Assembly: GCF_016195855.1 (NCBI RefSeq)
Contig: NZ_JACPYU010000016.1
Location: 1-64,000, forward strand
From: Aquabacterium sp.
GTDB taxonomy: Bacteria > Pseudomonadota > Gammaproteobacteria > Burkholderiales > Burkholderiaceae_C
Length of the DNA stretch: 64,000 nucleotides
Direction: 5' to 3'
The translations under genes were made by a program, and so were the position numbers. The notes under the pieces were generated by a model. That model was not told the DNA's origin. It made no database searches and saw only the letters and a list, made by a program, of their open reading frames with translations. Of this stretch, positions 42,190-52,603 are shown in pieces (position 1 is the first letter of the stretch; each line of letters starts with the position of its first letter).

Positions 42190-43284
42190 TCAGACGTTGA
42201 ACAGGAAGTTCAGCACGTCACCATCCTTGACCACGTATTCCTTGCCTTCTGCGCGCATCTTGCCCGCATCCTTGGCGCCGGCCTCACCCTTGTACTGGAT
42301 GAAGTCGTCAAAGGCGATGGTCTGGGCCCGGATGAAGCCCTTCTCGAAGTCGGTGTGGATCACGCCGGCTGCTTGAGGGGCGGTATCGCCCACGTGGATC
42401 GTCCAGGCGCGCACTTCCTTCACGCCAGCCGTGAAGTAGGTTTGCAAGCCCAGCAACTTGAAAGCAGCGCGGATGAGGCGGTTCAGGCCGGGTTCGTCCT
42501 GGCCCATTTCGGCCAGGAACATGGCCCGGTCTTCGTCTTCCATTTCAGCCAGCTCGGCTTCCGTCTTGGCGCAGATGGCCACGACTTCACCCTTTTGTGC
42601 CGCGGCGTATTCGCGCAGGCGATCCAGGAAGGGGTTGTTCTCGAAGCCGGTTTCCGACACGTTGCCCACGAACATCGCGGGCTTGGCCGTGATCAGGCAC
42701 AGCGGCTTGAGAATGGCCAGCTCTTCCTTGCTGAAGTCGATCGAGCGCACGGGCTTGGCCTGGTCCAGCGCGGCCTGGCACTTCTCCAGCACCTTGACCA
42801 GGGCGGCGGCTTCCTTGTCGTTGCCGGAGCGGGCAGCCTTGTTGTAGCGGTGCAGGCTCTTTTCCACGGTGCCCAGGTCAGCCAGGCACAGCTCGGTCTG
42901 GATGACCTCGATGTCGGCGATCGGGTCCACCTTGCCGGCCACGTGGATCACGTTGTCGTCCTGGAAGCAGCGCACCACGTTGACGATGGCGTCGGTTTCG
43001 CGGATGTGCGAGAGGAACTGATTGCCCAGGCCTTCACCCTTGGAGGCACCGGCCACCAGGCCCGCGATGTCCACGAACTCCACGATGGCCGGCAGGATGC
43101 GCTCGGGCTGGACGATTTCAGCCAGCTTGGCCAGACGGGGGTCGGGCACCTCCACCACACCCACATTGGGCTCGATGGTGCAGAAGGGATAGTTTTCAGC
43201 CGCGATGCCGGCCTTGGTCAAAGCGTTGAAAAGGGTGGACTTGCCGACGTTGGGCAGACCCACGATGCCGCACTTGAGGCTCAT
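42190..43284 (-). CDS. ychF: Redox-regulated ATPase YchF (Obg-family)
   Basis: 364 residues from MSLKCGIVG, which gives the normal family length; the longer frame's ATG is dismissed. The P-loop is GLPNVGKST (9-17). The G3 region is [14 protein letters not shown]. The specificity motif is NVSE in place of NKxD, which explains ATP preference. The C-terminal TGS domain contains [15 protein letters not shown] and ends FLFNV. YchF binds ribosomes and dampens the oxidative-stress response in E. coli. Single gene with its own terminator. Confidence 0.96.
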   Translation of the reverse strand: MSLKCGIVGLPNVGKSTLFNALTKAGIAAENYPFCTIEPNVGVVEVPDPRLAKLAEIVQPERILPAIVEFVDIAGLVAGASKGEGLGNQFLSHIRETDAIVNVVRCFQDDNVIHVAGKVDPIADIEVIQTELCLADLGTVEKSLHRYNKAARSGNDKEAAALVKVLEKCQAALDQAKPVRSIDFSKEELAILKPLCLITAKPAMFVGNVSETGFENNPFLDRLREYAAAQKGEVVAICAKTEAELAEMEDEDRAMFLAEMGQDEPGLNRLIRAAFKLLGLQTYFTAGVKEVRAWTIHVGDTAPQAAGVIHTDFEKGFIRAQTIAFDDFIQYKGEAGAKDAGKMRAEGKEYVVKDGDVLNFLFNV

Positions 43285-43364
43285 GGATGTTCCTGGTTGG
43301 ATACAAAAGAGGATGCGCGGCGGCCAACCCGGGTGGGCTGGCCGCACGCGCCAAACCGCGCATT

Positions 43365-45290
43365 TTACGCGGCTGACGAGGTCTTGGGGGACGGGAGGGC
43401 GCCGGCGGGCGCCAGTTGCATCCAGTGAACCAGTTCATCAAGCAGTTGCTGGCGGTCTACAGGCTTGGTCAGCACGTTGCTCATGCCCGCGCTCAGGCAA
43501 CTGTGCCTGTCTTCCTCAAAGGCATTGGCGGTCAGGCCGATGACGGCCACGTGACGGCTGAGCTCGCCCGCTTCGCCCTGGCGCAGGCGCCGGGTTGTCT
43601 CCAGCCCGTCCATGCCGGGCATGCGCCAGTCCATCAGCACGGCCGCCGGCTTGTGGCTGCGCAGGTAGGTCAGGGCGTCCGGGCCATTGTCGATTTCCTT
43701 GACGCGGGCGCCTGCACCCAGCAGCATTTCTGCCGCCAGCATGCGGCTGACGTCATCGTCGTCCACGATCAGCACCAGGTGGCCTTGAAGGTCGTGCATG
43801 ACGCCTTGCGCGTGGATCGGGGTGACCTTGGTGTCCTGCAGGATAGGCAAGGGCAGGTCCACGTCAATGCGCGTGCCATGGCCAGGCTGGCTTTTCAGAT
43901 TGAGCTGGCCCTTCATCAGGTTCACCAGCTCCTGGGTGATCGTCAGCCCCAGCCCGGCGCCGCCATGCTGGCGGTCACTGCGGCTGTCAGCCTGGTAAAA
44001 GGCCTCGAACACCTTGCTCTGGTCTGCCTCGCTCATGCCCTGGCCGGTGTCGATCACGCTCATGCGCAGCCAGTCCTCGCCGGCATCGGCCTGAGGCAGG
44101 CGCCGCAAGGTCAGGCTCACGTGGCCATGGGTGGTGAACTTGATGGCATTGGCCAGCAGGTTGATCAACACCTGGGTCAGGCGCAACTCGTCGCCCATGC
44201 GGGTGGCAGGCAGGTCGTCAGGCACGCCCACCAGCAGTTTGATGCCCTTGAGTTCGGCCATCGGTTTGACGGCGTTGCAGGCCTTCTGAACGATGGCGTG
44301 CAGGTCCATGGGTTGCTCCACGGCTTCGACCTTGCCGGCTTCGATGCGGGACAACTCCAGCACCTGATCGATCAGGGTCAGCAGGTGCTGGCCGCTGGTT
44401 TGAATCGTGTGCAGCAGGCGCGCGTCCCGCTGGCTGTCGGCCGGCAGGTGCCCCTTGTCGGCCAGCAGGTCGGCCGAAACCAGCATGGCGTGCAGCGGCG
44501 TGCGCAACTCGTGGCTCATGACGGCCAGGAAGCGACTCTTGGCACGCGAGGCCGCTTCTGCCGCGTCACGCGCGCGGGCCAGCTCATCGGTGCGGTCCTT
44601 GACCCACATCTCCAGCGCCTGGCGGGCATCGCTGGGGCCGTCCTTGTGGCCCGACACGATCAGGCCAATGCCGTGCTTGAGCCGGTCCACGCTGATCAGG
44701 CTCACCAGGAAGGTGATCTGCATGAGCACACCGTTGATCACCAGTGATTGCATCACCCCGGACCAGGCCGCATCGGTCGAGGCCAGCTCCAGCCAGATGG
44801 CGGGCAGGGCCACCATCGCCAGCATGCCCAGCGACAGGCGCACGGCCCAGCGCCACGGAAAGGTCAGGTGCAGCAGCAGGGACACCACCGGCATCCACTG
44901 GAAGTTGTTGGCCACCCAATAGGGCGAGACGGTCTGCCTGTTGAAAAACAGGGCCGACAGGGTGCTGACCATGAAGTACACGCCCAGGCCGCCCGCCGCG
45001 ATGCGCTGCGTGGCCACCAGGGTGTTGGGGTTGCGCTCCAGCGTGCGGTAGAGCCACAGCATCAACAAGGCCAGCCCGGGCTGAGCCCAGCGGTCGTGAG
45101 GGGCGATCAATTGCGTGTACAGCTCGCACCCCCACAAAACCAGTGCCGCCACGGCGGCAATCAGGTAGATGCGCAGCGCGGTCTTGCGCTCGATCAGCGA
45201 CAAGTAGCGGGTATGGCCGGCATCATGCGATTCGGCCGAGGTGGCAAGGGGATGACCCAAAGCAGTCCTCCACAGACGGTTTACTGCCAT
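43365..45290 (-). CDS. Hybrid sensor histidine kinase/response regulator
   Basis: 641 residues. The N-terminal six-helix membrane sensor is ~38-205, with no large periplasmic domain. A short coiled coil leads to the HisKA box [15 protein letters not shown], with phospho-acceptor His260. The HATPase part has [15 protein letters not shown] and GGAGLGLTI. The C-terminal receiver has Asp554 in [12 protein letters not shown] and the closing Lys in TKPVDRQQL. The output partner is not in the window. The sensor's membrane-only architecture suggests detection of a membrane or cytoplasmic signal. Confidence 0.93.
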   Translation of the reverse strand: MAVNRLWRTALGHPLATSAESHDAGHTRYLSLIERKTALRIYLIAAVAALVLWGCELYTQLIAPHDRWAQPGLALLMLWLYRTLERNPNTLVATQRIAAGGLGVYFMVSTLSALFFNRQTVSPYWVANNFQWMPVVSLLLHLTFPWRWAVRLSLGMLAMVALPAIWLELASTDAAWSGVMQSLVINGVLMQITFLVSLISVDRLKHGIGLIVSGHKDGPSDARQALEMWVKDRTDELARARDAAEAASRAKSRFLAVMSHELRTPLHAMLVSADLLADKGHLPADSQRDARLLHTIQTSGQHLLTLIDQVLELSRIEAGKVEAVEQPMDLHAIVQKACNAVKPMAELKGIKLLVGVPDDLPATRMGDELRLTQVLINLLANAIKFTTHGHVSLTLRRLPQADAGEDWLRMSVIDTGQGMSEADQSKVFEAFYQADSRSDRQHGGAGLGLTITQELVNLMKGQLNLKSQPGHGTRIDVDLPLPILQDTKVTPIHAQGVMHDLQGHLVLIVDDDDVSRMLAAEMLLGAGARVKEIDNGPDALTYLRSHKPAAVLMDWRMPGMDGLETTRRLRQGEAGELSRHVAVIGLTANAFEEDRHSCLSAGMSNVLTKPVDRQQLLDELVHWMQLAPAGALPSPKTSSAA

Positions 45291-45401
45291 TTACGCCCTG
45301 CTTTCAATTTGATTTAAGAATTCCACGTTAGATTACTGGAAACGCGCCCTGTTTTCGTATGGGTTGCACGGGTTTGACGTTCGATTTGGTTTCTCAAGGT
45401 T
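45291..45401. other. AT-rich divergent intergenic region
   Basis: 111 bp between the divergent histidine kinase and the UbiH-like gene, clearly lower in GC than its surroundings. It presumably holds both promoters. No -35/-10 pair with acceptable spacing stands out. Confidence 0.4.
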
Positions 45402-46556
45402 ATGGCTGGTTTTGATGTGTGCGTCAGTGGTTCGGGTGCGGTGGCCATGAGCCTGGCCCTGGCCTTGTCGGCCGATGGCTGGAAAGTGGCGTGGGCGCGT
45501 GCGCCGGAGTCCGGCAAACCCGCCACCCCGGATGTGCGCACCTATGCGCTCAACGCGCGGGCCATCAAGCTGCTGGAGCACTTGCGCGTCTGGCCCGCGT
45601 TGCAGGCGCATGCCGCGCCCGTCATGGAAATGGATGTGCGTGGCGACGAAGGCGGTGCCTTGTCCTTCTCAGCCTGGCAGCAATGCGTGCGTGAGCTGGC
45701 CTGGATCGTGGATGCCGCCGAACTCGAACGCCTGCTGGGCGAGGCCCTGCGGTTTGCACCCCGTGTGGAAGTGGTGCCACCGGTGGGCGAGCATGGCGCC
45801 CCGGTCGAGGCCTCCTTGCTGGCCATCTGCGAGGGCAAACATTCCGCTACCCGCGCTGCGCTGGGCGTCAGTTTTGCGCGACAGGAATATGGCCATTGGG
45901 GTGTGGCTGCTCGCCTGAAGGCGACGCAGGCCCACCACGGTGTGGCCCGGCAGTGGTTCCGTTCGCCAGACATCCTGGCCTTGTTGCCCTTCAACCAACC
46001 TGACCCGATCGCGTCTTATGGCCTGGTCTGGTCGGTGCCGCAGGCACGCGCCGAGCACCTGCTGGCCCTGAGCCCGACCGAGTTCGAGCGTGAGTTGCAG
46101 GACGCCATCCTGCGATCAGACCCCTCGGCGCCGGCGAAAGTCGGCGAGTTGAGCCTGACATCCCCGGTGGCAGCATGGCCTCTGGCTTTGGCGCAAGCTA
46201 GCCGCTGGACAGGGCCGGGTTGGGTGCTGTTGGGCGATGCGGCGCACCAGGTGCACCCTTTGGCCGGGCAGGGCCTCAACCTGGGGCTGGCTGATGTCGA
46301 CACCCTGGTGGCGGTGCTCAGGCAGGCCCGTGCTGACGAACCCTGGCGCGCGCCCGGCGACGAGCGCACCTTGCGTCGTTACGCTCGCCAGCGTGAGTGG
46401 CCGACCAAGGCCATGGCCGGTTTGACAGATGGCCTGCTGCACCTGTTTGCCGATCAGCGCGCACCCATGAAGGATCTGCGCAACGCCGGCATGTCGCTGG
46501 TTCAACGCCTGGGGCCGGTCAAGAGCTGGTTGATTGGCAAGGCCCTGGATGCCTGA
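45402..46556 (+). CDS. UbiH/UbiF/Coq6-family FAD-dependent monooxygenase
   Basis: 384 residues. The FAD Rossmann motif is GSGAVAMSLALALS (10-23). The second FAD motif is WVLLGDAAHQVHPLAGQGLNLGLADV (around 274-299, quoted in its characteristic GDAAH part), diagnostic of ubiquinone-biosynthesis hydroxylases. RTYALNARAIKLLEHL is the family's ALNA segment. It probably hydroxylates a ring carbon of the ubiquinone precursor, but which position cannot be told. It is 45 bp upstream of dsbC on the same strand. Confidence 0.88.
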   Translation: MAGFDVCVSGSGAVAMSLALALSADGWKVAWARAPESGKPATPDVRTYALNARAIKLLEHLRVWPALQAHAAPVMEMDVRGDEGGALSFSAWQQCVRELAWIVDAAELERLLGEALRFAPRVEVVPPVGEHGAPVEASLLAICEGKHSATRAALGVSFARQEYGHWGVAARLKATQAHHGVARQWFRSPDILALLPFNQPDPIASYGLVWSVPQARAEHLLALSPTEFERELQDAILRSDPSAPAKVGELSLTSPVAAWPLALAQASRWTGPGWVLLGDAAHQVHPLAGQGLNLGLADVDTLVAVLRQARADEPWRAPGDERTLRRYARQREWPTKAMAGLTDGLLHLFADQRAPMKDLRNAGMSLVQRLGPVKSWLIGKALDA

Positions 46557-46601
46557 GCAGGTTGGGCCTGCCGGGTCTGATTTCACATCAAAGGACTGAG
46601 G

Positions 46602-47354
46602 ATGTATTCCAAGTTTCGCTGCCTGGCTCTCGCTTGCCTGGTTCTGACGCTGGGCCCCGTGGCCCAGGCGCAATCGGGTGAGTTGTCTGCGGGCCAGTTG
46701 GCTGCGCTCAAGCTCAAGCTGTCGCGCATTGCCGAGTTGCCGCCGGTCGAATCGGCGCGCACCACGCCCATCCCCGGTCTCATCGAGCTCAAGGTTGGCA
46801 ACCAGGTTGTCTACACGGACGCCAATGGGGACTACCTGATCGAAGGGCAGATGCTGGAGGTCAAGTCCCAGCGCAACCTCACCGAAGAGCGCCTGGACGA
46901 GATCAACAAGGTGGATTTTGCCTCCCTGCCTTTCAAGGACGCCATCGTCTGGAAGAACGGCACGGGCAAGCGTCGCCTCGTGGTGTTCGCCGACCCGAAC
47001 TGCGGCTACTGCAAGCACCTGGAAAAGGAGCTCCAGCAGATCAAGGACGTGACGGTCTACACCTTCATGATCCCCATCCTGGGCGAGGACTCCAAGGTCA
47101 AGCTCGACAACATCTGGTGCGTCAAGGATCGCACGCAAGCCTGGCGCGACTGGATGCTGTCCGGCACGCCACCCGCCAAGTCCTTTGGCATGTGCGCCTC
47201 GCCTGGGCAGCGCAATGCGGCTTTGTCGCAAAAACTGCGTGTGCAGGGCACACCTGCCATGTTCTTTGAGGACGGCTCCCGCCTGGCCTCGGCCGCGCCT
47301 GCTGCAACCATCGAGCAGCGTCTGAACCGTGCCACCGCCAAGATCGGCGGCTGA
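46602..47354 (+). CDS. dsbC: Thiol:disulfide interchange protein DsbC
   Basis: A 250-residue periplasmic disulfide isomerase. The signal peptide ends LGPVAQAQ. A short N-terminal dimerisation domain follows (~45-105; IPGLIELKVGNQVVYTD). The thioredoxin domain has the active-site CGYC at 134-137 and the cis-proline GTPAMFF. A second cysteine pair (WC near 174, MC near 197) corresponds to the structural disulfide of E. coli DsbC. Needs DsbD for reduction, which is not in this window. Confidence 0.94.
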   Translation: MYSKFRCLALACLVLTLGPVAQAQSGELSAGQLAALKLKLSRIAELPPVESARTTPIPGLIELKVGNQVVYTDANGDYLIEGQMLEVKSQRNLTEERLDEINKVDFASLPFKDAIVWKNGTGKRRLVVFADPNCGYCKHLEKELQQIKDVTVYTFMIPILGEDSKVKLDNIWCVKDRTQAWRDWMLSGTPPAKSFGMCASPGQRNAALSQKLRVQGTPAMFFEDGSRLASAAPAATIEQRLNRATAKIGG

Positions 47355-47403
47355 TCACTGTCAGGCGTCGCATCCTGGCGATCTCTGGGGCTGGCGATGA
47401 GCC

Positions 47404-48558
47404 TCAGGGCTTGCCGGGTTCGCCGCCCGGTGTCTGCTGAGGGGCGCCTTCCATCTTCATGTCGAGCGTGACCTCGCCTGCCTTGGTCAGGATGCGGATT
47501 GGCAGGTACTGCAGCGTAGGGGCAAACCAGGTCTCACCCACGAGGTCGCCCTTTTCCTGGTTCGTGCGCCGTGGCTTGACGCGCAGCGCAGGGATGTCAC
47601 CGATGTCGGTGTGCTGCACATCTTCTTCCATCACGTCAAACGCCAGGGTCTCGGCTTTTTTGCCATAGGCCAGGGGCAGCTCGATCGTGTTGCCGGGCTT
47701 GAGCAATTGCGGCTTGGTGATGAACTGGTAGGCCAGGTGGATCAGCAGGCTGACCGGGTCCTGCATGTTCGGCTCGCGTGGCACGCGCTCGCCAGTGCCC
47801 AGTACCACCTCGCTGTCTTCGAAGCTGACTACATTGATCTTCGGTGCGCGCAGGGCAACCTTGTTGACGCTCTCGTAGCGTTCGGGTGAAAGGCCTTCCC
47901 GGCGGATCAGGCCTTCGCTGATCATGCTCATGCTGCCCAGCAAGGCCACATTGGCATCCAGCCTCACCTGGTAGCGGTTTTCCTGGCGGACCCATTCAAC
48001 CGAGGCCGTGCCATAGAACGGGCCCCGGAAGTAGCCCTCCAGCTTGTAGCTGACCTTCGTGGCCTTGGGCCAGATGAAAGTGGGGCCGGCGGGCGTGGTC
48101 GGGATCTCCTGGGCGTAAGCCGGGTCTGGTATCGGCCCTTTGGGTGCGGACTCCTTCCAGGCCGGGGGCTCGGCTGCCACCGGCTCGGACGCCGCTTGTG
48201 TCACGGCACTGGCACTGCCCTCTGCCACCGCCACGACGGTTTTTTCCTCGGGCGCAGAGGCGGCCTTCACCGGCTTTGGCTTGCGCTTCTTGACGGGTGT
48301 GGGCGCTGCGGGCGCCGTTTGGGTGGGTTGGGGCAGCACGGCTGCGGCAACGGGGGGCGCACTCAGGCTGACCTGGGTCACATACGTCGCCTCCATGCGC
48401 TTGATGGTCAGCTCCGGCGGCGCGAGCTCCTGCATGCGCGAGGACACCTCATGCGTCAGCCACAAATGCACCGCCACCACCCCCACCGTCAGCGCTGCCA
48501 GGGCGCGCCGGTGCTGTGGGGCTCGCCAGCCTGCGCGCTTGATCAAGTCTGCAGCCAT
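47404..48558 (-). CDS. DUF3108-domain protein with N-terminal membrane anchor
   Basis: 384 residues. A single TM lies near 17-34. A Pro/Ala/Lys-rich spacer follows (~70-150, KKRKPKPVK), resembling the periplasm-spanning stretch of TonB-like proteins. The DUF3108 beta-rich domain is about 165-370 (KVSYKLEGYFRGPFYGTASVEW, PKINVVSF). The family is envelope-associated and uncharacterised. It is translationally linked to the upstream M61 peptidase (16-bp overlap). Confidence 0.85.
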   Translation of the reverse strand: MAADLIKRAGWRAPQHRRALAALTVGVVAVHLWLTHEVSSRMQELAPPELTIKRMEATYVTQVSLSAPPVAAAVLPQPTQTAPAAPTPVKKRKPKPVKAASAPEEKTVVAVAEGSASAVTQAASEPVAAEPPAWKESAPKGPIPDPAYAQEIPTTPAGPTFIWPKATKVSYKLEGYFRGPFYGTASVEWVRQENRYQVRLDANVALLGSMSMISEGLIRREGLSPERYESVNKVALRAPKINVVSFEDSEVVLGTGERVPREPNMQDPVSLLIHLAYQFITKPQLLKPGNTIELPLAYGKKAETLAFDVMEEDVQHTDIGDIPALRVKPRRTNQEKGDLVGETWFAPTLQYLPIRILTKAGEVTLDMKMEGAPQQTPGGEPGKP

Positions 48559-50384
48559 GCTTGCCGCCGGGCCATCTTGTCAGGTGCTGCGTTCACGTCA
48601 GACAGGGCCAAGGTCACGATGTCCGATGCCGGCGGCGTGGGGGCCGGCACGCGCGGGGGCTTGCCTGCTTTGCCTGCGGGCCGGGTCAGCGCCGGCACAG
48701 TCAGTGGCAGGATGCGCTGGTCACGGTTGACCAGCAGGGGCTGCGCGCGCTGGGCATCGTGCCACGCGGTCAGGTCCTCGGTCTTCTTGATGCGCCAGCC
48801 GTCCAGTGCCAACAACTCGTCGCCGGCACTCAGGCCGATCCGTTCGGCCAGGCCACCACGCATGACGGCCTGCACCTTGGCCATGCCGTTGCTGTCCTGA
48901 ACGCGCATACCCCACTGTTGAGGCAGTGGGGCCGACTTGCTGCTCCAGGCCACACCCAGACGGTCCAGCAGGTGTTGCAGGGGCAACTCTTCGCAGCCCT
49001 CGGTCCACTTGTCCAGCAGCGTCTGCCAGGCTTCCACAACCGGTGTGCCAGCCTTGACAGGCAGCATTTGCGGGTAGCGACCGGCCTCGTCTGCCAGGGC
49101 CTGAGCGACATCGGCTTGCGTGATGGGCCGGGCCAGTTGCCACAACCGCTGCATGACGCCGTCCAGTGAGGGGTGGGCCTTGCCGGATGCGGGCAACTCC
49201 CGCAGGGCCAGGTCCAGCGCCAGCGCGACCAGCGAGCCCTTGGTGTAGTAGCTCACCGTGGCATTGGCCGTGTTCTCGTCGGGGCGGTAGTAACGCGTCC
49301 AGGCATCAAAGCTGGCCTGACCCACGCTGTAGCTCAGCCGCCCTGGCGTGGCCAGCACCTGGTTGACGGTCTTGCTCAACAGCTTGAGGTAGGTTGCTGC
49401 GTCAATCAGGCCGGTGCGCAGCAGGAACTGGTCGTCGTAATACGAGGTGAAGCCCTCGAAGAACCACAGCATGCGGGTGTGGTTCTCTTGCGTGTAGTCA
49501 TAAGGCGCGAACTCGACGGGCTTGAGCCGCTTCACGTTCCAGGTGTGGAAGTACTCGTGGCTGATCAGGCCCAGCAGGGTGGTGTAGGCGTCTTTGTTGA
49601 GCGTCTTGCCCACCCGGGGTACATCCTTGCGCCCGCAGATCAGGGCCGTGCTCTGGCGGTGTTCCAGGCCGCCGTAGCCATCTTCGACCACGTTGAGCAT
49701 GAACACGTAGTGATCGAAAGGGGCCTTGCGGCGGCCGTGCCAGAAGCCGATCTGGGATTCGCAGATACGCCGTGTGTCATCCAGCAGGCGCTGCCCGTCC
49801 AGATCGGCCGTGGCGCCAGACACCACGAACTCATGGCGCACGCCGCGGACGGTGAACTCGCCGCGCCAGAAGCTGCCCATCTCGACGGGGTGGTCGACCA
49901 GGGCGTCGTAGTCGGGGGCCAGGTAGTCGCCCAGGCCCTTGGCATCGACCTCGACTGCGGGGAGGGCCGTGGCCACTTGCCAGCCCTTGGGCAGGCCGAT
50001 GATCTTGACGGCCTGCGGCTGATCTTCGAAGCCATGGGCTTTCAGAAAGACGCTGGTGCCGTTGAAGAAGCCCCGCTGCGCGTCCAGGAAGGCGGCCCGC
50101 ACCGAGGTGTCGAAGGCGTAGACCTCGTACTGCACCGTCAGGGCTGCGCTGCCCTGCGTGTCCAGCTCCCAGGTGGACTTGTCCAGCGGTGTCACACGAA
50201 CAGCCCGCGTACCTTGCCGGGCTGTCAGGGGCGACAGGTGGCGGGCGAACTCACGCACCAGATAACTGCCAGGGATCCACACCGGCAAGCTCAGTTGCTG
50301 GCGGGCCTGAGGTTTGTCCACGCGCAGCGTGACCAGGAAGCGGTGAGCGTGGGCATCGGCCACTTCAATGCGGTATTGGATCAT
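48543..50384 (-). CDS. M61-family glycyl aminopeptidase with PDZ domain
   Basis: 613 residues, no signal peptide. The zinc site is HEYFH at 276-280, with the GGLEH exopeptidase motif at 238-242. The N-terminal beta domain has WIPGSYLVREFARHL. A PDZ domain (~490-570) contains GLAERIGLSAGDELLALDGWRI. Family members cleave N-terminal Gly/Ala. It overlaps the DUF3108 gene by 16 bp. The physiological substrate is unknown. Confidence 0.93.
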   Translation of the reverse strand: MIQYRIEVADAHAHRFLVTLRVDKPQARQQLSLPVWIPGSYLVREFARHLSPLTARQGTRAVRVTPLDKSTWELDTQGSAALTVQYEVYAFDTSVRAAFLDAQRGFFNGTSVFLKAHGFEDQPQAVKIIGLPKGWQVATALPAVEVDAKGLGDYLAPDYDALVDHPVEMGSFWRGEFTVRGVRHEFVVSGATADLDGQRLLDDTRRICESQIGFWHGRRKAPFDHYVFMLNVVEDGYGGLEHRQSTALICGRKDVPRVGKTLNKDAYTTLLGLISHEYFHTWNVKRLKPVEFAPYDYTQENHTRMLWFFEGFTSYYDDQFLLRTGLIDAATYLKLLSKTVNQVLATPGRLSYSVGQASFDAWTRYYRPDENTANATVSYYTKGSLVALALDLALRELPASGKAHPSLDGVMQRLWQLARPITQADVAQALADEAGRYPQMLPVKAGTPVVEAWQTLLDKWTEGCEELPLQHLLDRLGVAWSSKSAPLPQQWGMRVQDSNGMAKVQAVMRGGLAERIGLSAGDELLALDGWRIKKTEDLTAWHDAQRAQPLLVNRDQRILPLTVPALTRPAGKAGKPPRVPAPTPPASDIVTLALSDVNAAPDKMARRQAWLQT

Positions 50385-50423
50385 CGTGTGTGCAGGGCGG
50401 GGAGGGCGTTTGGGCGTTCAGAT

Positions 50424-50924
50424 TCAGATCTGGGCAGCGGCCAGGAAGCAGCACAGGCTGGCCACGCAGGTGAGGCGAAAGCGCAGCGTCAACCAGCCGG
50501 CTACGCCCAGTTCAGGGTAGCGCTTGCGGTCTGACAGGTAGCAGGCCACCAGCAGCACGCCCATGATGACCAGACCGGCGTGTGGTGGCATCAACAGGGC
50601 CATCCAGGCGGCCAGTGTGTAGATGACGCCGGTCCACAGGGCGCGTTTGTGGTGATCGGGCATGGGCATGCCGGAGGCCGAGCGCCACATGATCAATCCC
50701 CAGGGGATGCCACCGAGGAAGGACACCACCAACGCCGCATAGCTCGTGAGGGCACGAACCACGAACATGAAGGGCTCTTCGTCTATGCGCCCCACCAGCA
50801 GCCAGATGAACACAGCCCCTGCCACAAAGGGCGCCAGGCCGGCATAGCCCAGCTTGCGGGCCAGCTCATCGGGCTCGGCGTGGTGGTGGTCGGGCAGGGT
50901 ATGGGTGGCGGGCAGGGCGTTCAT
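50424..50924 (-). CDS. DUF3429 membrane protein
   Basis: 166 residues with about five hydrophobic segments. KLGYAGLAPFVAGAV, SYAALVVSFLGGIPWGL and the following tryptophan-rich segments are the DUF3429 pattern. The N-terminus is His-rich (PDHHHAEPDE). Function unknown. It may be read with the M61 gene 39 bp downstream. Confidence 0.85.
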   Translation of the reverse strand: MNALPATHTLPDHHHAEPDELARKLGYAGLAPFVAGAVFIWLLVGRIDEEPFMFVVRALTSYAALVVSFLGGIPWGLIMWRSASGMPMPDHHKRALWTGVIYTLAAWMALLMPPHAGLVIMGVLLVACYLSDRKRYPELGVAGWLTLRFRLTCVASLCCFLAAAQI

Positions 50925-50982
50925 AGGGGACTTCTGGGCAAGGTTGCCATTGTGGCAAGAAGCGCGCGCTCGTGAGGGCTCA

Positions 50983-51837
50983 TCAGGCGGCCAACCAGCT
51001 GAAAACCGTGGGAATGTCGTCAGGCAGAGTCACCGGCAGCTTGCGCCAGCGCTCGACGGTATCGGTTCGGCTCCAGCCCTGGGGCAGGGTCAGGCCGCAA
51101 CTCACGCTCAACAGGGTGTTGCCTTGAAGGTGTTGCAGCAGGGCTTGCCACAGGGCGGTATTGCGGTAAGGGGTCTCGATCACCAGTTGCGTCTGGTGCG
51201 CCTTGCGCGAGGTCTGCTCCAGATCCTTGATGCGCTGGGCACGCTCCTGCGCTTCAACCGGCAGGTAGCCCACGAACGCGAAACTCTGGCCATGCAGGCC
51301 GCTGGCGGCCAGGGCCAGCACCAGGGAGCTGGGGCCGGACAGGGGCAGCACAGGCACGCCGGCCTTGTGCGCGGCCAGTACCACGGCGGCGCCCGGGTCG
51401 GCCACGCCGGGCAGGCCCGCCTCTGAAATCAGGCCGACGTCGTGGCCGGCCAGGGCCGGGGCCAGCAAATCGGTGATCTGGCGATCCTCTTGCGGGTCGG
51501 GGCGTTTGCTTGTGCCTTTGTTGCCACCCTTGTTGGGGCGAGGCAGAACCTGGATGTCCTGCTCCTGCAAAGGGGCTCGCAAGGGGCTGATCTCGCCCAC
51601 GCGCTTGAGGAAGGCGCGTGTGGTCTTGGCGTTTTCGGCGATCCAGTGGGTGAGGCTGGCTGCGGCCGTGATGGCGCCCATGGGCAGCACGTCGCGCAGG
51701 TCGGGTGCTGCTTCCCCGGTAGAGTCATCCAGGCAACCGAAATCCAGCGTATTGGGGATCAGCAGCAAGCGACCCGTTTGTGGACCGGTTTGTCGACCTA
51801 TTGGCTGGCTGGGCTTGTTTTGTTTTGTTGATGACAT
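50983..51837 (-). CDS. Tetrapyrrole-methylase-fold SAM-dependent methyltransferase (RsmI-related)
   Basis: 284 residues. LLLIPNTLDFG at the start and GLISEAGLPGVADPGAAVVLAAH are the SAM-binding landmarks of the RsmI-like methylases, and SGPSSLVLALAASGLHGQSFAFVGYLP follows. It differs from true RsmI, where the corresponding part reads SDAGTP. It is therefore a paralogue whose RNA target is uncertain. The N-terminal 20 residues are basic and Gln/Pro-rich. It is adjacent to the Maf gene on the same strand. Confidence 0.85.
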   Translation of the reverse strand: MSSTKQNKPSQPIGRQTGPQTGRLLLIPNTLDFGCLDDSTGEAAPDLRDVLPMGAITAAASLTHWIAENAKTTRAFLKRVGEISPLRAPLQEQDIQVLPRPNKGGNKGTSKRPDPQEDRQITDLLAPALAGHDVGLISEAGLPGVADPGAAVVLAAHKAGVPVLPLSGPSSLVLALAASGLHGQSFAFVGYLPVEAQERAQRIKDLEQTSRKAHQTQLVIETPYRNTALWQALLQHLQGNTLLSVSCGLTLPQGWSRTDTVERWRKLPVTLPDDIPTVFSWLAA

Positions 51838-51873
51838 GGTTGTGATGTGAGGGGGCTGCGGGTCGACGCTGAT

Positions 51874-52527
51874 TCAGCGCAAGGCGGTTCGCCAGCTCAG
51901 TGGGTCAGCGCCTGCTTCCCGCAGCAATTGGCTGGTGGCAATCAAGGGCAGGCCGATCAGGGCGGTCGGGTCGTCGGACTCGATGGCGTCCAACAGCACG
52001 ATGCCCAGGCTTTCGGCCTTGGCGCTGCCCGCGCAGTCATAGGGTTGCTCGGCGTGCAGATAGGTGTCGATGTCCTCGTCGCTCAGTTGGCGGAAGACGA
52101 CCGTGACGGTACTCAGGCGGGTGCCCATGTAGCCGGTCTGAGGGCGCACCACGCACACGGCGGTGTGAAACAGCACGCGCTCCCCGCGCATGGCCTGCAG
52201 TTGGGCTGTTGCACGCTCGTGCGTGCCAGGTTTGCCCAGCGCCTGGCCGTGCAGTTCGGCCACTTGATCGGAGCCAATCACCAGGACGTCGCCGCTGCCT
52301 TGCGCTGCCACGTCCTGCGCCTTGGCCTGAGCCAGGCGCCAGGCCAGGTCACGCGGCAACTCGCCGGGCTGGGCGGTTTCCTCGACACGCGGCGCACAGG
52401 TCTCGAACGGCAGGCCGATGCGGGACAGCAGTTCCTTGCGATACGGCGAGGTCGACCCCAGCACCAGACGGGGCCAAAGGGCGCTGGTCTGCGCTGGCGA
52501 CGAGGCATTTTGTGTGCGAAGCGGCAT
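51874..52527 (-). CDS. yceF: Maf-like nucleotide pyrophosphatase, YceF subfamily
   Basis: 217 residues from MPLRTQNASS; the longer frame runs antisense through yceD and is rejected. LGSTSPYRKELLSRIGLPFE and VIGSDQVAELHGQALGKPG are Maf motifs. CAGSAKAESLGI and DPTALIGLPLI are those of the YceF branch, which hydrolyses 7-methyl-GTP. As in E. coli, it is divergent from yceD-rpmF. Confidence 0.92.
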   Translation of the reverse strand: MPLRTQNASSPAQTSALWPRLVLGSTSPYRKELLSRIGLPFETCAPRVEETAQPGELPRDLAWRLAQAKAQDVAAQGSGDVLVIGSDQVAELHGQALGKPGTHERATAQLQAMRGERVLFHTAVCVVRPQTGYMGTRLSTVTVVFRQLSDEDIDTYLHAEQPYDCAGSAKAESLGIVLLDAIESDDPTALIGLPLIATSQLLREAGADPLSWRTALR

Positions 52528-52603
52528 GGGCGAGTGGGTATGGCGGGGTGTGCGCAGGTCGCTATTGTCCCAGGGCTGGCGCCCTTGCCCTAAACTGGCG
52601 GGA

